Shown in pieces: positions 22,202 through 34,900 of a DNA stretch of 64,000 bases. A model generated the notes under the pieces. That model saw nothing but the letters and a program-made list of their open reading frames with translations. It was not told the DNA's origin and made no database searches. This DNA is from Cavenderia fasciculata (taxonomy: Eukaryota; Evosea; Eumycetozoa; Acytosteliales; Cavenderiaceae). Position 1 is the stretch's first letter. Each line of letters begins with the position of its first letter. The translations under genes and the position numbers were made by a program. The stretch lies in the NCBI RefSeq assembly GCF_000203815.1, contig NW_004457723.1, forward strand, positions 1,612,001 to 1,676,000, in the 5' to 3' direction.

Positions 22202-22385
22202 ATTAATAAATATTAATTAACAAAAAAAAAAGTAGTGTACTTTTTTTTTTTCTAAACACCCTAAATACTTGTCTTCTTTATTCTTTAAAACAAACTTGAA
22301 CAAATAATAATATTCAACAATCACATTTCATTGTAAATTCAGATCTAAATACATTAGATTTAATTTGTTTGTTTCTAGAAAAGAT

Positions 22386-23572
22386 TTACATTATATTACA
22401 ATTTGATTGATAGCTTGCTTTCTTTTTAGAGTTGGCAAGAAGTGTTTTGGTATGTTTGGAAAAGTATTCTTTGAGAAAGAATCTAATGTCATCGCTGAGT
22501 GACTCTTGATTGAGTGCTCTAAAAGAGTCTAGAGAGAGGAATAGATCGTTTGGAGCGCACGGGAACAACTCTGGATTCTGGACAATGTAGAGGAGGGTGT
22601 CTACACGGTTGGCAAACACAAGGGCATGTACAATGACGGTAAAGGAAATATGAGGACAATGCTTGATGATGTGGTGGAGCACTTCTACACACGTAATCGA
22701 TTGAATGTCTGGATATACTTTGACAAAGTTGACATGTCTAAGAAACTCTAGTCTACAGTATTTGGTGGCTGCTGTAACCATGACTAAATTGGATTGATGA
22801 AAGTTTGGTAGGTAATCAATTAAAGAGACAAGTCCCTTTTTACCAATCAAACTGTAATGACTGTGACTAACCAACTCTAACTCTTGAACATTAAGTTTAG
22901 TGATAATATAATCGATTGCTCGATATCCTTTGTTTACCAAATTAATTCGCATCAAGTCTGATCCGTAGGCAGCGTGGTATCGATCGATTGATTTAAAGTC
23001 GGCATTGGCACATACACCCGACAAGAGATACTCCATCTCCAAGTTACGTACTCTTGCATCGCTGGTGTTGCCGTAGGCTAGTGCTTTGTTGGTCTGGTGA
23101 CTGTCAAATAAAAAGTCAAATGCCTCTCGAGTAACTTGGAAGTGTTGGTGGTCAATGATATAGTACCATGCACTCCACTCGAGGTTGCATAGCATCTTGA
23201 GCACCTCAAATGACACTACCTTTCCTTTAATCCGATCGATCAGACGAACAGCCTTGGTAGTCGCCATCTTGTACAACCAGTCTATAATCTCCAACGTCCC
23301 ATTACTCGCATCTCTCTTGCTTGCCAACCCAAATAACCATTGTATCTCTTCTCTATTAAATTGACATATATCATCAAAGGTAGTAGTAGGGTCAGGTAGA
23401 GAAAAACTTGTACGTTGTTCAATGTCTAGTTGATTAATCTTTTTTAAAATTGTGATGATTTGGTCTTTGGTACAATGTTTAAATAGTGCACCCAAGAATG
23501 ATCTCAGTTGTATCGATCCAGCTTGAGGGGATATTGGTGGTGCCAACGGTGGTGGATGTGGTAGTGTGTCAC

Positions 23573-23603
<31 letters not shown>

Positions 23604-24629
23604 GTTGTTGATGGGGACAGAGACATCGGGATACTTGGTATAAATAAGTTTGGCCAAATAATCAAGACTGCATCGATCCGGACCAAGTGTGCGTATCTCC
23701 AACTCTACCAAATTATTTAGAAAGAATGTTTTAGAGTATATCGTGATTAAATGATGATACACCAACTCTTCCAATAATAATGGCGACGACGACAAGTTGG
23801 GATGGAATTGTGCAAGTGACATTCTGATCACAGCAACCTCTTCTTGTTGGATTTTTGCAAAGTGACATGCCAACTCTACCCTCTTGTCCAACGAGTGTCT
23901 AGCAATCTCTTTTATAATCTTTTCATGTCCAAACTCTGTTGTCTCGCAAAAGGTGGTTGCCAAGACACCGCTAAACTCTTTAAACACTTGCATACATCCC
24001 AACCGATACAAAAAGTGTAACCAGTGTTTTCCATTCATTGACCGTGACACTGTAGCCGCTCCAAAGTGAGTGACAAACCAGTTAAACACCGATGCATCGT
24101 TTAGATGTGACAAACTAGACAATAGGATCTGCTCGACGATAGTACCATCCTTGTCACGTGGTGAAACACACTTTTCCTTTAATAGATAATCCATTACATG
24201 CAAATGTTTGCCTTTGGCAGCACCCACATAACATTTGTCGTCTAGGTTGAGTTTGGTTGGGTTTTGTTGTGCCACCAACAACTTGATAATCTCTAGGTTT
24301 CCAGCTTGACACGCCAATCTGATAAGATCATCCTTGTAGAATCGGTGTTGGTACTTGTCATAGACCACTCGAAACTGGTCATAATCAGACATCTTCTCGC
24401 ACACCAAATCGATTGCCTCAGCTGAAAAGTAGAGTGGACAACCACGACTAATCTTGTCAACTAGCAGACTATAATGGTTATGTGTCAAGATATCCTTTGC
24501 CTTGAACCAATCATCATAACGATTAAACTCTATAGAGTATTTTTCTAATTCTCCATGACTCTCTAAACTTGATAATATCCTCTTGAATAGATATCTATTC
24601 TTGAATACTTGATCAATTGAATTCATCAT
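22386..24629 (-). CDS. Dictyostelid ankyrin-type repeat protein (single exon)
   Basis: 747 residues in one exon. It starts MMNSIDQVFKNRYLFKRIL, the family head, with a second Met at residue 2. Diverged ankyrin-like units follow (ACQAGNLEIIKLLV, AKGKHLHVMDYLLKE and many weaker ones). A poly-Asn run followed by a Pro-rich patch lies at about residues 345-375. The tail is Lys-rich. There is no signal peptide or membrane segment. It converges on GGDEF copy 2, with the ends 184 bp apart. The role is unknown beyond probable protein binding. It is the intact counterpart of the fragment at 19685. Confidence 0.85.
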
Positions 24630-24861
24630 CTTATTAATTTTTCCTCTCTCTTTTGTTATTTAAACATATCTACTCTTTTCTTTCTTCTATTATATAGGTA
24701 GTGGTAATAATAATTAATGGTATATATATATCACCAATTTGTGTTGTGCATGTATTTATAATTGATTGTTTGTTCGCACTACTTTTCTAACCTTTCAACA
24801 AAACCACGCACACACATGACTGTAGTTTTGTCGCCATGAAGATAAACAATTCACTTAAAAA

Positions 24862-25086
24862 ATGGAATATTCTATGAAGTGTTTAGTAGTGATCACTATT
24901 ATTATTATAAATTTTTGTTGTTGTTTTTTAATTATTTTATTATTATTATTATTTTATTACTGTATACATAATAACATGGAAGTATCAAATAAATATAATA
25001 TAGATTGGAATAATAATTTTATCAAGAATCCAAAAGCAACAAAACAAATAGATTTAAATGTACTTGTATCTAAAAATACTGTATAG
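24862..25086 (+). CDS. Possible small single-pass membrane protein
   Basis: 74 residues from ATG at 24862, preceded by a run of A as is usual for dictyostelid starts. Residues 7-34 are strongly hydrophobic (Ile/Leu/Cys/Phe), followed by a short polar Asn/Lys tail. No family is recognised, and part of the hydrophobic run comes from ATT repeats, so it could be a chance ORF. Confidence 0.25.
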   Translation: MEYSMKCLVVITIIIINFCCCFLIILLLLLFYYCIHNNMEVSNKYNIDWNNNFIKNPKATKQIDLNVLVSKNTV

Positions 25087-25145
25087 AATGAGGAAGGAGA
25101 GATAATTAATAAATAAATAAATAAATATTATTATAATTATTATTA

Positions 25146-26045
25146 TTAAAAATATTTTTGTTTTTTAATCAATTTACCTTTAATTGCAACAACATTTGAA
25201 GTTAAAACAAAAACATTTAGGATGGTTCCAAAACTAAATGGATAATCCCAAATCATCATTAAAATAAGGAAACCTTTTCCAAAACTTGATAGAATGATTG
25301 CCATTAATAGATAGTTGTATTTGATGATTGCGTATCGAGAAGAGTATATAAGTTTGACTGCTAGTACAATCGACAGAGCATATAACGCAAACTCTGCAAT
25401 CGCCGTCAAAAATATAAACCAGTATCTATCATAGGGTACGTCATCTTGCCAATCATAATAATAAAATGCACTCTTTGGTTGTGTATATTCGCAATCTTCT
25501 TTTAATCTTAACCATTTAATATCTAAAATCAGACAGAAAGAATAAATGATTAATAATCCATTCCAAAAACTCTTTAGACTCCAACAATCCATGTTAAGAC
25601 ATACATGACTCGAAAAATATATATACTATTAAAACCTTTACATATTGTATCTATAAATAAATTAAAATGTGTATATTAATAAATAACTCTCTCTCTTTAA
25701 ATATTGCATCAAACCAACCAAATTGGTTTAAACACATACAGATATTCCAAAATCTCTATATAATTGTCTATTAAATAAAAGGTGTCTATATGCTTGAGGT
25801 TTATGAAGGAATAAGTCTAGAAATACAATAATGAAATCAAACTCTACATATTTATCTGCTATTTGATGACAATGAGACTATATGTATATAAATAAGAGAC
25901 ATCAAGTTAGTATCAAACGATATAGATATAGACATGTTAAACACAAGACACATACACATCTTGTTAATCTAATATTTCCACTACCCGATTTACCAAACTC
26001 TTTGTAGACATCGTTTACCGGTCTACCACATTCAATGCAAATCAT
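25146..26045 (-). CDS. arv1: ARV1 homologue (ER sterol/lipid homeostasis)
   Basis: Three exons on the minus strand: 26045-25956, 25877-25740 and about 25625-25146. Exon 1 starts MICIECGRPVNDVYKEFG and ends at Cys; exon 2 opens SHC, completing the CxxC...CxxC zinc ribbon, and continues DKYVEFD and HKPQAYRHLLFN, the ARV1 homology domain. Exon 3 holds the membrane part with LSSFGK and LNVFVLTSNVVAIKG, matching the end of animal and yeast ARV1. ARV1 is an ER membrane protein affecting sterol distribution and GPI-anchor synthesis. Exon 3's acceptor is uncertain: TAG at 25627-25626 keeps the frame, and an AAG further in (before SFWNGLL) does so too. It is divergent from the glutaredoxin gene. Confidence 0.8.
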
Positions 26046-26454
26046 GATTCAATCTCCTCTCTTCTCTTTGTTTATATGTTGTTGTTGTCGTAGTCGTCGT
26101 AATTATAAATATCTTGAATGATGAGATGATGAAGTTATATATTGTTGTGACTAATCATTGATGTGGACAAGAAAGATGTGATGCTTTTAAAAAAAGAACT
26201 AAAAAAAGTATTCTTTTGTGAATCATTGTAATTCTTCGTCTCTTTCATTTCATTGTTGGTTTAATCTTTAATATCACTATATATAAATTTAAAAATGGTA
26301 ATCTATCTATCTATCTATATAGTACTATTCATATATAATATCACATTATGAAATATGAATATGATGATGATCAAAAAGAAAGAGTTGTATGCAATGAGAA
26401 CCAATTCTAATCCTTCATCCTCCTCCTCTACCTCCAATATACACATAATAGAAT
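26046..26454. other. Divergent intergenic region between ARV1 and glutaredoxin
   Basis: AT-rich with a GTCGTAGTCGTCGTAA run near 26087-26102 and CTAT repeats near 26304-26320. No ORF or RNA gene is seen; it presumably carries both promoters. Confidence 0.5.
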
Positions 26455-26995
26455 ATGTTCAACAGATTAGCAGCCACTGGTAAATACATCAGTAGCAATA
26501 GCAGTAGACTTGTCAACAACAACAACACAATGATGATCAATAATGGTCGTTTATCATTCCAAAGATACTACTCTAGCATCACTGAAGATTTCAAAAAGAA
26601 GGCTCAATCACAAGTAGATGCTGCTCCATGTGTCCTCTATATGAAGGGTACTCCACAAAACCCACAATGCGGTTTCTCAAACACTGTAGTCCGTATCCTC
26701 GATACTGAAGGTGCTACTTTTAGTTCACATAACATCTTGATCGACGATGAACTTAGACAAGGAATGAAGGAATTTTCGTATGTATTAACATATAATAATC
26801 AAACAAACATAAACAACATGTGACTAATTATCACCATTTATTTGATATTGTTCATTCACTAGTGACTGGCCAACATTCCCACAAGTATACATCAAGGGAG
26901 AGTTTGTAGGTGGTGCCGATATTATGATTTCAATGTTCAAGAGTGGAGAATTATCAAAGTTATTAAAAGAGGCTGGAGCAATCAAACAAGAATAA
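26455..26995 (+). CDS. grx5: Mitochondrial monothiol glutaredoxin (GRX5 type)
   Basis: Two exons, 26455-26777 and 26863-26995, joined in frame to 151 residues. Residues 1-41 are a basic, Ser/Asn-rich presequence with no acidic residue before it ends near RRYYSS-like sequence, fitting mitochondrial import. The glutaredoxin domain shows [13 protein letters not shown] with the single active Cys of the CGFS motif, then WPTFPQVYI and GGADI, the glutathione-binding elements. CGFS glutaredoxins carry [2Fe-2S] clusters from the ISC scaffold to target proteins in mitochondria. The length is normal for the family. Confidence 0.9.
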
Positions 26996-27738
26996 AATCA
27001 ACCAAAACAAAAATCACAAATAATATATATTAGGAAAAAAACAAAATCAATCAATGATATATATGGTAAATATTTATAATGGATGATAATTAATTATAGT
27101 AGAATATTCAATAATATCGGTAGAGTATTATTACATGTATTAGTTGTTCGGAAAATCCCATAAGAAAAATGAAAAAAAACAAACACTTGGCAAGGTACTA
27201 TCGTATTTGTTCGGTTTTGTCTAAAAAAATGGGTTGCTCGACATATGCTCGGGATTGACCGCATTTGATTATCTATGACCTCCGAAAGGATCTCAAAATC
27301 GAAATATAAAGAGGAACCATCAAAGGTGTAGTCGATAAGATTCTTTACGCTCGTCCCTCCCCCCCCACTTTTTTTTAAATTAATTTTAATGATAATGAAG
27401 TAATATAACAAAATGGCAGAGGCGTGATCACTCGCAGACTTTGATGACAATAAGAACGAATCATCATGGAACAGCTGACAAGAAATAGAAGCTCTTCTGG
27501 GGGGTATAAAAGAAGAAGAAGTTTTGAATTCTCTTCCAAATCTCTACCAAAAATTCATTTTATTTTAATTTTTAATTGTTTTTTTTTGAAGCAATGATAA
27601 AAATCAGAGATAGAGATATTTTAGACTTTTATATCTATCTATCTTTTTAACACTGAATTAAGATAATGACATAAGACGAAAGAATAATAACATAATAGTA
27701 TTAGTAGTAGTAGTAGTAGTAGTAGTTATATATATATA
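26996..27738. other. Intergenic stretch without a supported gene
   Basis: Contains a run of nine C followed by A-C-T8 (27359-27376), and GTA/TAG triplet repeats (27700-27726) shortly before the OPT gene. A 118-codon minus-strand ORF (27094-27450) has no recognisable domain and is not called. Confidence 0.5.
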
Positions 27739-30112
27739 ATGTCAACAACATATCATTACGATGATGACGAAGAAGATGAAAGAGTAAATGGATCAGTCTT
27801 GACGACAACGACTACCACCAACGAAGAGAATGAATACAATGATCATATAGGTGGTAGTAGTGATCCAACTGCAGAGATTAATATGTCAAGTAACAATATA
27901 ACATCTTCTGATGCACTATTGCCTCAATTTACTGTATGTTATGTACTATTGTAATCATATATACAAAACAATCATCTATTCAAGTTCTAATTCTCTCTCA
28001 ATCTACTACTACTACTTTTTAAAAAAAGTGGAGAGCAGTAATAGCAGGTGTAACAGTTGGAGGATTAATGTGTTTTAGTAATATGTATTTTGGTTTACAG
28101 GTATGTATTTTTTTACATACAATCAATGGTTGGTTAAAATTTTAGGTTATAATACTCACAACTTCCTTCCTTTTATTTGTATTTGGTATCCACTTATTCC
28201 AGACAGGGTGGGTTACAATGGGATCACTACAGTCAACGCTGTTAGGATTCCTATTCTTTAAGTTGATTGAAAAAAAGTTGACTCTAAAATTCAATCATTT
28301 CGAAAATGTATTATTACAAACGATTGCTGTGGCAACAGCGACAATGCCATTGGCAGGTGGATTTGTAGGTATTATCCCTGCACTCCAAATGCTAAACGAA
28401 CAAGAAGCAGCTGCAGCTGGAAAACCAGTCGAAACACCATCCTACCTGTCATGGTGGGGTCTTACACTTTGGTCATTCTCATTGGCTTTTTTGGTGTATT
28501 TTTTGCCGTTCCTCTTAGAAAACAAACTATTCTCGTAGAAAAGTTAAAGTTTCCATCTGGTACTGCTACTGCTCAAGTATGTAAATTGGAAAAATAATCA
28601 ATCATATATATATACATTTGTTAATTTAATTTTTATTTATTTATTTAGATGATTAAAGTATTACATAAATTAAATAATAATCAAGTTAATCATGAAATGT
28701 TTGAAAATTCATCATCACCAAATCAACAACAAGATGAAAATTTATTATTAGATAGCATAGATAAAGATCCATTGGATAGCATAGATAATAGTCAAGAATT
28801 ATTAAATGATATAGATATGACAACAGACTCTTTTCAAGTGGAATCAATGACAAATGAGAGTAACAAGGAATGGAGTAAAAAATGGAAAATATTATTTATT
28901 TCTTTTGGTGTATCATCTTTTTATACATTTCTCAGTTATTGGGTACCGGCGGTAAAGAATGTACCTATATTTGGTATGTACTTGGCAAATACTTGGAGTT
29001 GGTCATTGACACCATCACTTAGTTATGTTGGACAGGGTATGATTATGGGTCCCAAGACTGGTGTATCAATGATGATTGGAACGGTACTTGGATGGGCTAT
29101 ATTGGGTCCGATAGCACATAGTAAAGGATGGGCACCTGGAAAGGTACTGGATTGGAAGCATGGTGTTAAAGGATGGTTATTGTGGATATCTTTGTTTGTC
29201 ATGTTGGCCGAGTCGATTGTATCGCTGCTCGTCCTACTCGTCCAAATGATACGTGCGAGAATGGGGTTACGTCCAGTCATTGATAGTCGTGATCCTGCTA
29301 AAGAGTCACAACGTGTACCTCGCAACTGGTGGGTCATCGGATTGGTCATCTCGTCGGCACTCTGTATTATCATTGTTTCACCATTATTTGGTGTAAAGTT
29401 TTATGAAGTGTTGGTGGCTGTTGTCCTAGCACTTCTCACTAGTATCCTTGCAGTGAGAGCACTTGGTCAAACCGACATGAACCCAGTCAGCGGAATTGGA
29501 AAGATATCTCAAATTGTATTTGCTGGTGTCGCACCGCACAATGTCCTCGCCAACCTTGTTGCAGGTGCCGTGGCAGAGGCTGGTGCACAACAAGCAGGTG
29601 ACCTTATGCAGGATCTCAAGACTGGACATCTTCTCAAGGCATCTCCACGAGTCCAGTTTTTTGGCCAGTTGATCGGTTCGTTCTTTAGTGTCTTTTTCGC
29701 AGTTGGTGCATACAAGCTCTATTCGACAGCCTACACAATACCCTCACCCGACATGCCCGCACCTACCGCCAGTATCTGGCTCGACATGGCGTTACTCGTC
29801 AACGGCGGCTCGCTAGCCGACCACGTCCTACCCTTTTGCATCGTGTCGGCCCTTCTTGTCTCACTCATCCCCATCCTCGAAGCCATCAACCCCAAACTCG
29901 AACACTATCTCCCCAGCGGCATCGCACTCGCCATTGGCATGTACGTCACACCCAACTGGACCATTGCACGTTGTCTCGGATCACTTGCCCAATGGCTCTG
30001 GCACCGCTTCTTCCCCGTCACAGAAGGTGAATACATGATCATCGTTGCATCTGGTTTTGTCCTAGGTGAAGGTATCACCTCTATTATCACTGCATTATTA
30101 AGTGCCTTTTAA
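27739..30112 (+). CDS. OPT-family oligopeptide transporter, with one apparent 1-nt frameshift
   Basis: Exons: 27739-27933, 28029-28100, 28203-28576 and 28649-30112, all GT-AG. The cytosolic head is acidic and Thr/Asn-rich; TM helices follow (IAGVTVGGLMCFSNMYFGLQ, TGWVTMGSLQ). Later family features are NPVSGIGKISQIVFAGVA, GAVAEAGAQQAGDLMQDLKTG and PSGIALAIGMYV. Members move small peptides or metal chelates across membranes with protons. A T6 run at 28487-28492 puts the end of exon 3 out of frame; one more T would give the expected FFGVFFAVPLRKQ and restore the frame to exon 4. This is either a sequencing error in a homopolymer or an inactivating mutation. Everything else is intact, so error is likelier. 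Confidence 0.8.
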
Positions 30113-30206
30113 AACCAAAAGCACCTACAAATAAACCTTCATCCTCTATTCCAAACTTTTTGTAGAAGCAGATTCCTTTTTTTGGTAATTCGAAAAATTA
30201 ATTTAA

Positions 30207-30944
30207 ATGTCTGACCCCAATACTGATAACATAAAGCAAAGATTAGACAAAAGTAGGAATATATATTTATTCTAAAGTAAACTTTGTGTAAAACACATTA
30301 CTAATAATATCTATCCACAGTCAAATCATTAGCCTTGGGTGACAAACTCAAAGAAAGTGATATCGCTGATTTACTCCAAGAAATTGGTGTTCCCTCTGGT
30401 CAAGTAGATGTCAAGTCGCTCTTGAAAGATAATTACGATTCCAAATATCGCTTACTCGATCTTATCCATACCACGGGTGTGCCAGGTTTAGCAAAATGCG
30501 ACCATGGAGATCTTGAACGCATACTGTTAGAAACTACAGGTAATCACAAACAAACAATACCTTTATTCTCCTTTTATTTTTTCATGGATTCTTGATACTA
30601 ATCAATTTCTAATCATCTCCACAAGAAAAGAGAATCGATTATGTTGCAACCATCCCAATCCAATTTATAGATAGTTCGCCCCAAGGAATCATGGACCAAA
30701 TCAAACAATTTGAAGCAAGATATCCTGGTAAGTTTTCACTGCCAGAACTATGCATGCAACATCTGTTGGTATTAGTCCACCTACATGGATCACTTCATGA
30801 ATTCCAGAAACGAACGTTGAATCGATTTCAAGCAATCCCTCTACTTTCTCCCAACCCACTATTCTATTGAGACAACAACTCAGTCGGTTACTCTCTCTCC
30901 TATCCCCCTCACATTGTAAATGTGTTCATCGTTGGAACTGTTGA
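30207..30944 (+). CDS. Small unknown protein, four exons
   Basis: Exons: 30207-30252, 30321-30539, 30626-30727 and 30808-30944, all GT-AG and phase-consistent, giving about 167 residues; the product starts MSDPNTDNIKQRLDKIKSL. The second exon encodes a compact helical region (DIADLLQEIGVPSGQVDVKS, then YRLLDLIHTTGVPGLAK) reminiscent of a SAM-like or helical bundle fold, and the third has IDYVATIPIQF. The last exon is Ser/Leu-rich and ends HCKCVHRWNC; if the third intron is not spliced the protein ends instead near 30870. No family is recognised and no role is proposed. Confidence 0.5.
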
Positions 30945-31929
30945 CATCTCGAATGAGATACCATTAAAAATCTGTCTTGCACAAAATAAAATAAAAGCTT
31001 AACATTAAATAAAGATCTTTATACACCTGCCCTTTGCCAAAATATCGTGACGAATTATTTAAATAAATGGGGATCCCCACGACCCGACCAGCAATAAAAA
31101 TAAAAATCGATGATAGATCTGGTTTGGCGACCACTATGCCCTCGAATATCTTGTTTTGGGTGAGATCATTGCATGATTTTTTTTGAGACAACCGCCAACA
31201 ACAATCACACTCTCTGTAGCTACTTCTCTTGACACACTCACATCGAGACACGCCCACCACACCATACTTTGTTCTATCAATCGATCACCACCAACAACAA
31301 CAAAAATAATTGTATTTGTATTCTTTTAAATAAAAGATAGAGATAAAAAGATAAAGAGATATCTTTAATCAGTCAATAAATAAATAATTATAAATTAGTA
31401 GTTAGTAGTACTTATCAATAGATTAATAATATTGATAGCAACAACAACAACAACAATAATCAAGTAGTATTTCATCATCAACTCATAACAATATCTACAC
31501 AACACACACAAACGCGCGCCAACAATCATACAAATTTGTATTTGATTCAAACCACCACTAAATCATAATAGTAGTAGTAGTAGAAAGTAGTAATCATATC
31601 ATAATAATATCGATATTCAACCACCCACACACACAACTCAAAACATAATATCCGCAATTCGAATATATTTATACTTTCATTACAATCAAATCAGTCAAAT
31701 TCAATAAGAGAGAGAGAAAAAGAAGACTAAATAATAATAATAATAATATTTTAGAATAAGAAACAAATAATAATAATAATAATAGTCAAAACTTTCTTTA
31801 TAAATCACTTTTTCCTTCTTCTTCTTCTTTTTCTTCTCTCACCAATCCACCACCCATTGTAATTTTAAATTATTAATATATTTATATATATAATAAGTAA
31901 AAAAAAAAAAAAGAATAACTTGATCAAAT
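30945..31929. other. Intergenic region upstream of the LRR-pseudokinase gene
   Basis: Contains a 12-bp perfect palindrome TGGGGATCCCCA at 31068-31079 in a less AT-rich patch (about 31030-31260). AT-rich sequence with CAA, AATA and GTA triplet repeats and AGAGAG runs follows, presumably a long leader. No gene is supported. Confidence 0.5.
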
Positions 31930-34900
31930 ATGTCATCAACAGAATTTGATAAAAGAGACCTACTTAAAAGGAGTGGAAGTGTATTGGGAGGTGGTAGTAA
32001 TAGTAACCTTTTAGTGGTGAGCAAGAACTCACCCAAAGTACCAGGAAGAGACACAAAGTATGACGAACGTACTCTCACCAAACCACCTTTGGCCGATGGT
32101 GGTGAATCCAAACTCGCCGATTTCACTGTAAAGGATAGTAGAACCTTTTTCGCAACTAAATCCTACCCCATCTTTTTCGATGCAAGTGATGCCAACTACA
32201 ACTTGGAATCTGATGAATTTTTAAAGAGTTGTCCAAATATTTTAAAATCGTAAGGAATCAAGTATATTAGATGTTTGAAACCAAACCAAGCCAAACCAAC
32301 CTAATCATTCTTTTGTTTTTAGATTAAATTTAACATCAAATTCATTGATTGAATTTAGTTCTGCTAGTCATCTAACTAAATTGAAATGGTTGATTTTGGA
32401 AAAGAATAATTTAGTCGATATTTCTATTCAATCATTAACCGCATTGGTCTATCTATCAGTTGCCAATAATCGTTTGGCTCATGTACCAATAACAACTGAT
32501 TTAAAGAAAATTGTTCATCTTGATTTAAGTTTTAATAGATTAATTGGTAAGGCAATGCAAAGAAGAAGAATATTAAAATACAATACAAACAACAAAAATA
32601 GAATGAATATTTATTTATTTATACTAATTTATTTGATTTATTTATTTAATTATATTTTTAGATGGATTTGAAGAATTATCAAAATTGAAAACATTAAAAG
32701 TATTGGATTTATCAAATAATAATATTAATATTCCATTGGATCAATTTAACAAGGAAGTATTGGGATCGTTGAAAAAGGTAAAGACATTGGAATACTTTTC
32801 ATTGCAGGGTAATCCAATCGATCGAAACATTCAAGAGTTTCGTTGTTTTGTAGCCAATGAACTCAAATCGATCAAATATTATAATTGGAGTTTAGTAACA
32901 AAGGATGAGAGATCAAAGGGTGGCAAGTTGGAAAGTGAGAATTTTTGGGCGTCTGTCATGACCACCCAATTCCAAATCTCAACTATTTTCAATAATGCTG
33001 GTAGTGCTTTGAATCTAAAGTCGTCCCAGGGTGGTGCTGCTGCCGGTGAGGAAGAGACTGAACGAACACCTTACAAAAGTCCAATACTTTTATCCAAAGT
33101 ATCACAGTCACCACTACTTAAAAAGATTGTGTCATCGAGTAATGGAAGTGGGTTGAATAGTAGTACTGAAGATTTCAGTCCTTCATCATCACTCTCTTCA
33201 TCGGGCGGATTTGGTACACCTTCTAAATTAGAGTCTGTGCCATTGCGTCGTAAGCTATCTTTTACGGGTAGCTCTGACCAGGCATTTTCCAAGACCGGTG
33301 GTCCAGTTCAAGAGGATAGCTTCACGTCCAAGTCATCTGGAACATCTACCCCATCAACCTCAAAGTTGGATCTTGATCCATCGGTACAAGTTGTTGTTGT
33401 GAACAAACGATCGTCCAATGATAACCTATCACCTATCAGTCTCCAACCAACTAGTCCACCACTTCAAATGTACATTGAGCCAATCGATCCACTCGCTGGC
33501 AGAGATGATCAAAGTATGTCTGCCTATCTTGACCTACTCCTCGAGGAGCTAGGTCCTATCAACCTAGAGGTCGGTCCAAACGTCCACCACTCTACCTACC
33601 TCGACATGTTGTACCGTGCAATCGTCGACGATGTCATGATGCCCGAGCTTCTCCTCGCCGATGTTCCATCACAGGTCTCTTCTGACATTCCATCACATGT
33701 CTCATCCTCCCAACCCATGCCCATTTCACAGGCACCCATCATTCGAATGTCCGAGGATGAGATTATCAAACCTGTCGAAGAGGTGTCTACAGCAGCACCA
33801 CCACAATTCCCAACAACTGCACACTCTCCTTCAGTTGCCACCTCATCACCAAGAAAGACATCACAATGGGTCAAAGTTTCAGATCAACAAGAAAAGATGT
33901 TTGGTGGAATGGATGTTATTATTAAAAAGGATGCTACCCCAGCTGTAACGACTACAACTACAACTACATCTACAACAATTGCAACCGAACCAAAACCAAT
34001 TTCATCATCACCAATCATATCATCTTCTAAACCTGCAGCAGCATCTTCACCATCAATATCGACACCAAAACCAGTAGCAGTATTAAAGAAATCACCTGCT
34101 CTTTCGAGTAGTCCATCTAGTGGTAGTCCAATGATGTCATCATCACCCAAACCAACAGGAGCTGCTGCAGGATCACCCAACCCATTTGGAGTTGTTTTAA
34201 AAAAGGCACCTGCTCCAGCCAGTGGCTCACCAGCTTCTGGACCATCACCTGTATCTCCCATTTCACCAAATGTTACTTCTCCACCAGCTGCTGCCTCTCC
34301 ACCAGGTTCACCACTTATCCGCAAGGTACCTGTTGCAAAGAATCCAGTCCCACCATCCCCATCTACTCTCTCAACCATCATCTCCAAACCACCACAATCC
34401 AAACCATCTCCACCAACTCAATCTCCACTTGCTAAACCACCTGGTAGTGTGGCTCCACCAGTTGCAGCTGCTGCACCAGTTGCTCCTCCATCAACATCTA
34501 CTGATTTCGATGTAGATACTTTCAAAGATGATATTGAAAAGACATTAAGGGATATTGAAAACACATATAATAATAATCAACTATCACAACCAACATCACC
34601 AGTTGTTGCTGCTAAACCAGCTGCAGCAACAGCAGCAGCTACTCCAGTAACAGTACCAGTTGTAAAGAAAGCAACAGCTGCAGATTTTGATATTTTAGAT
34701 GATTTATCAAATGCAATTAAACAAGATGAACAATCAACTAGTACAGCAAGACCCAAACTATCACATGTTGATTCTAGACAAAACTTGCTCAAAGAGATTA
34801 GTCAAAAGGATGTAACAATGAAATTGGATCAAGTGTCTAGTGCAACACAAAAGCTCAACGAGATGATTGAAGAGTACAACCAAACCAAGGACAAGGTGGT

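Noticed and set aside
27094-27450. 118-codon minus-strand ORF
   Set aside because: It has no domain, no Met-context support and contains a C/G homopolymer translation.
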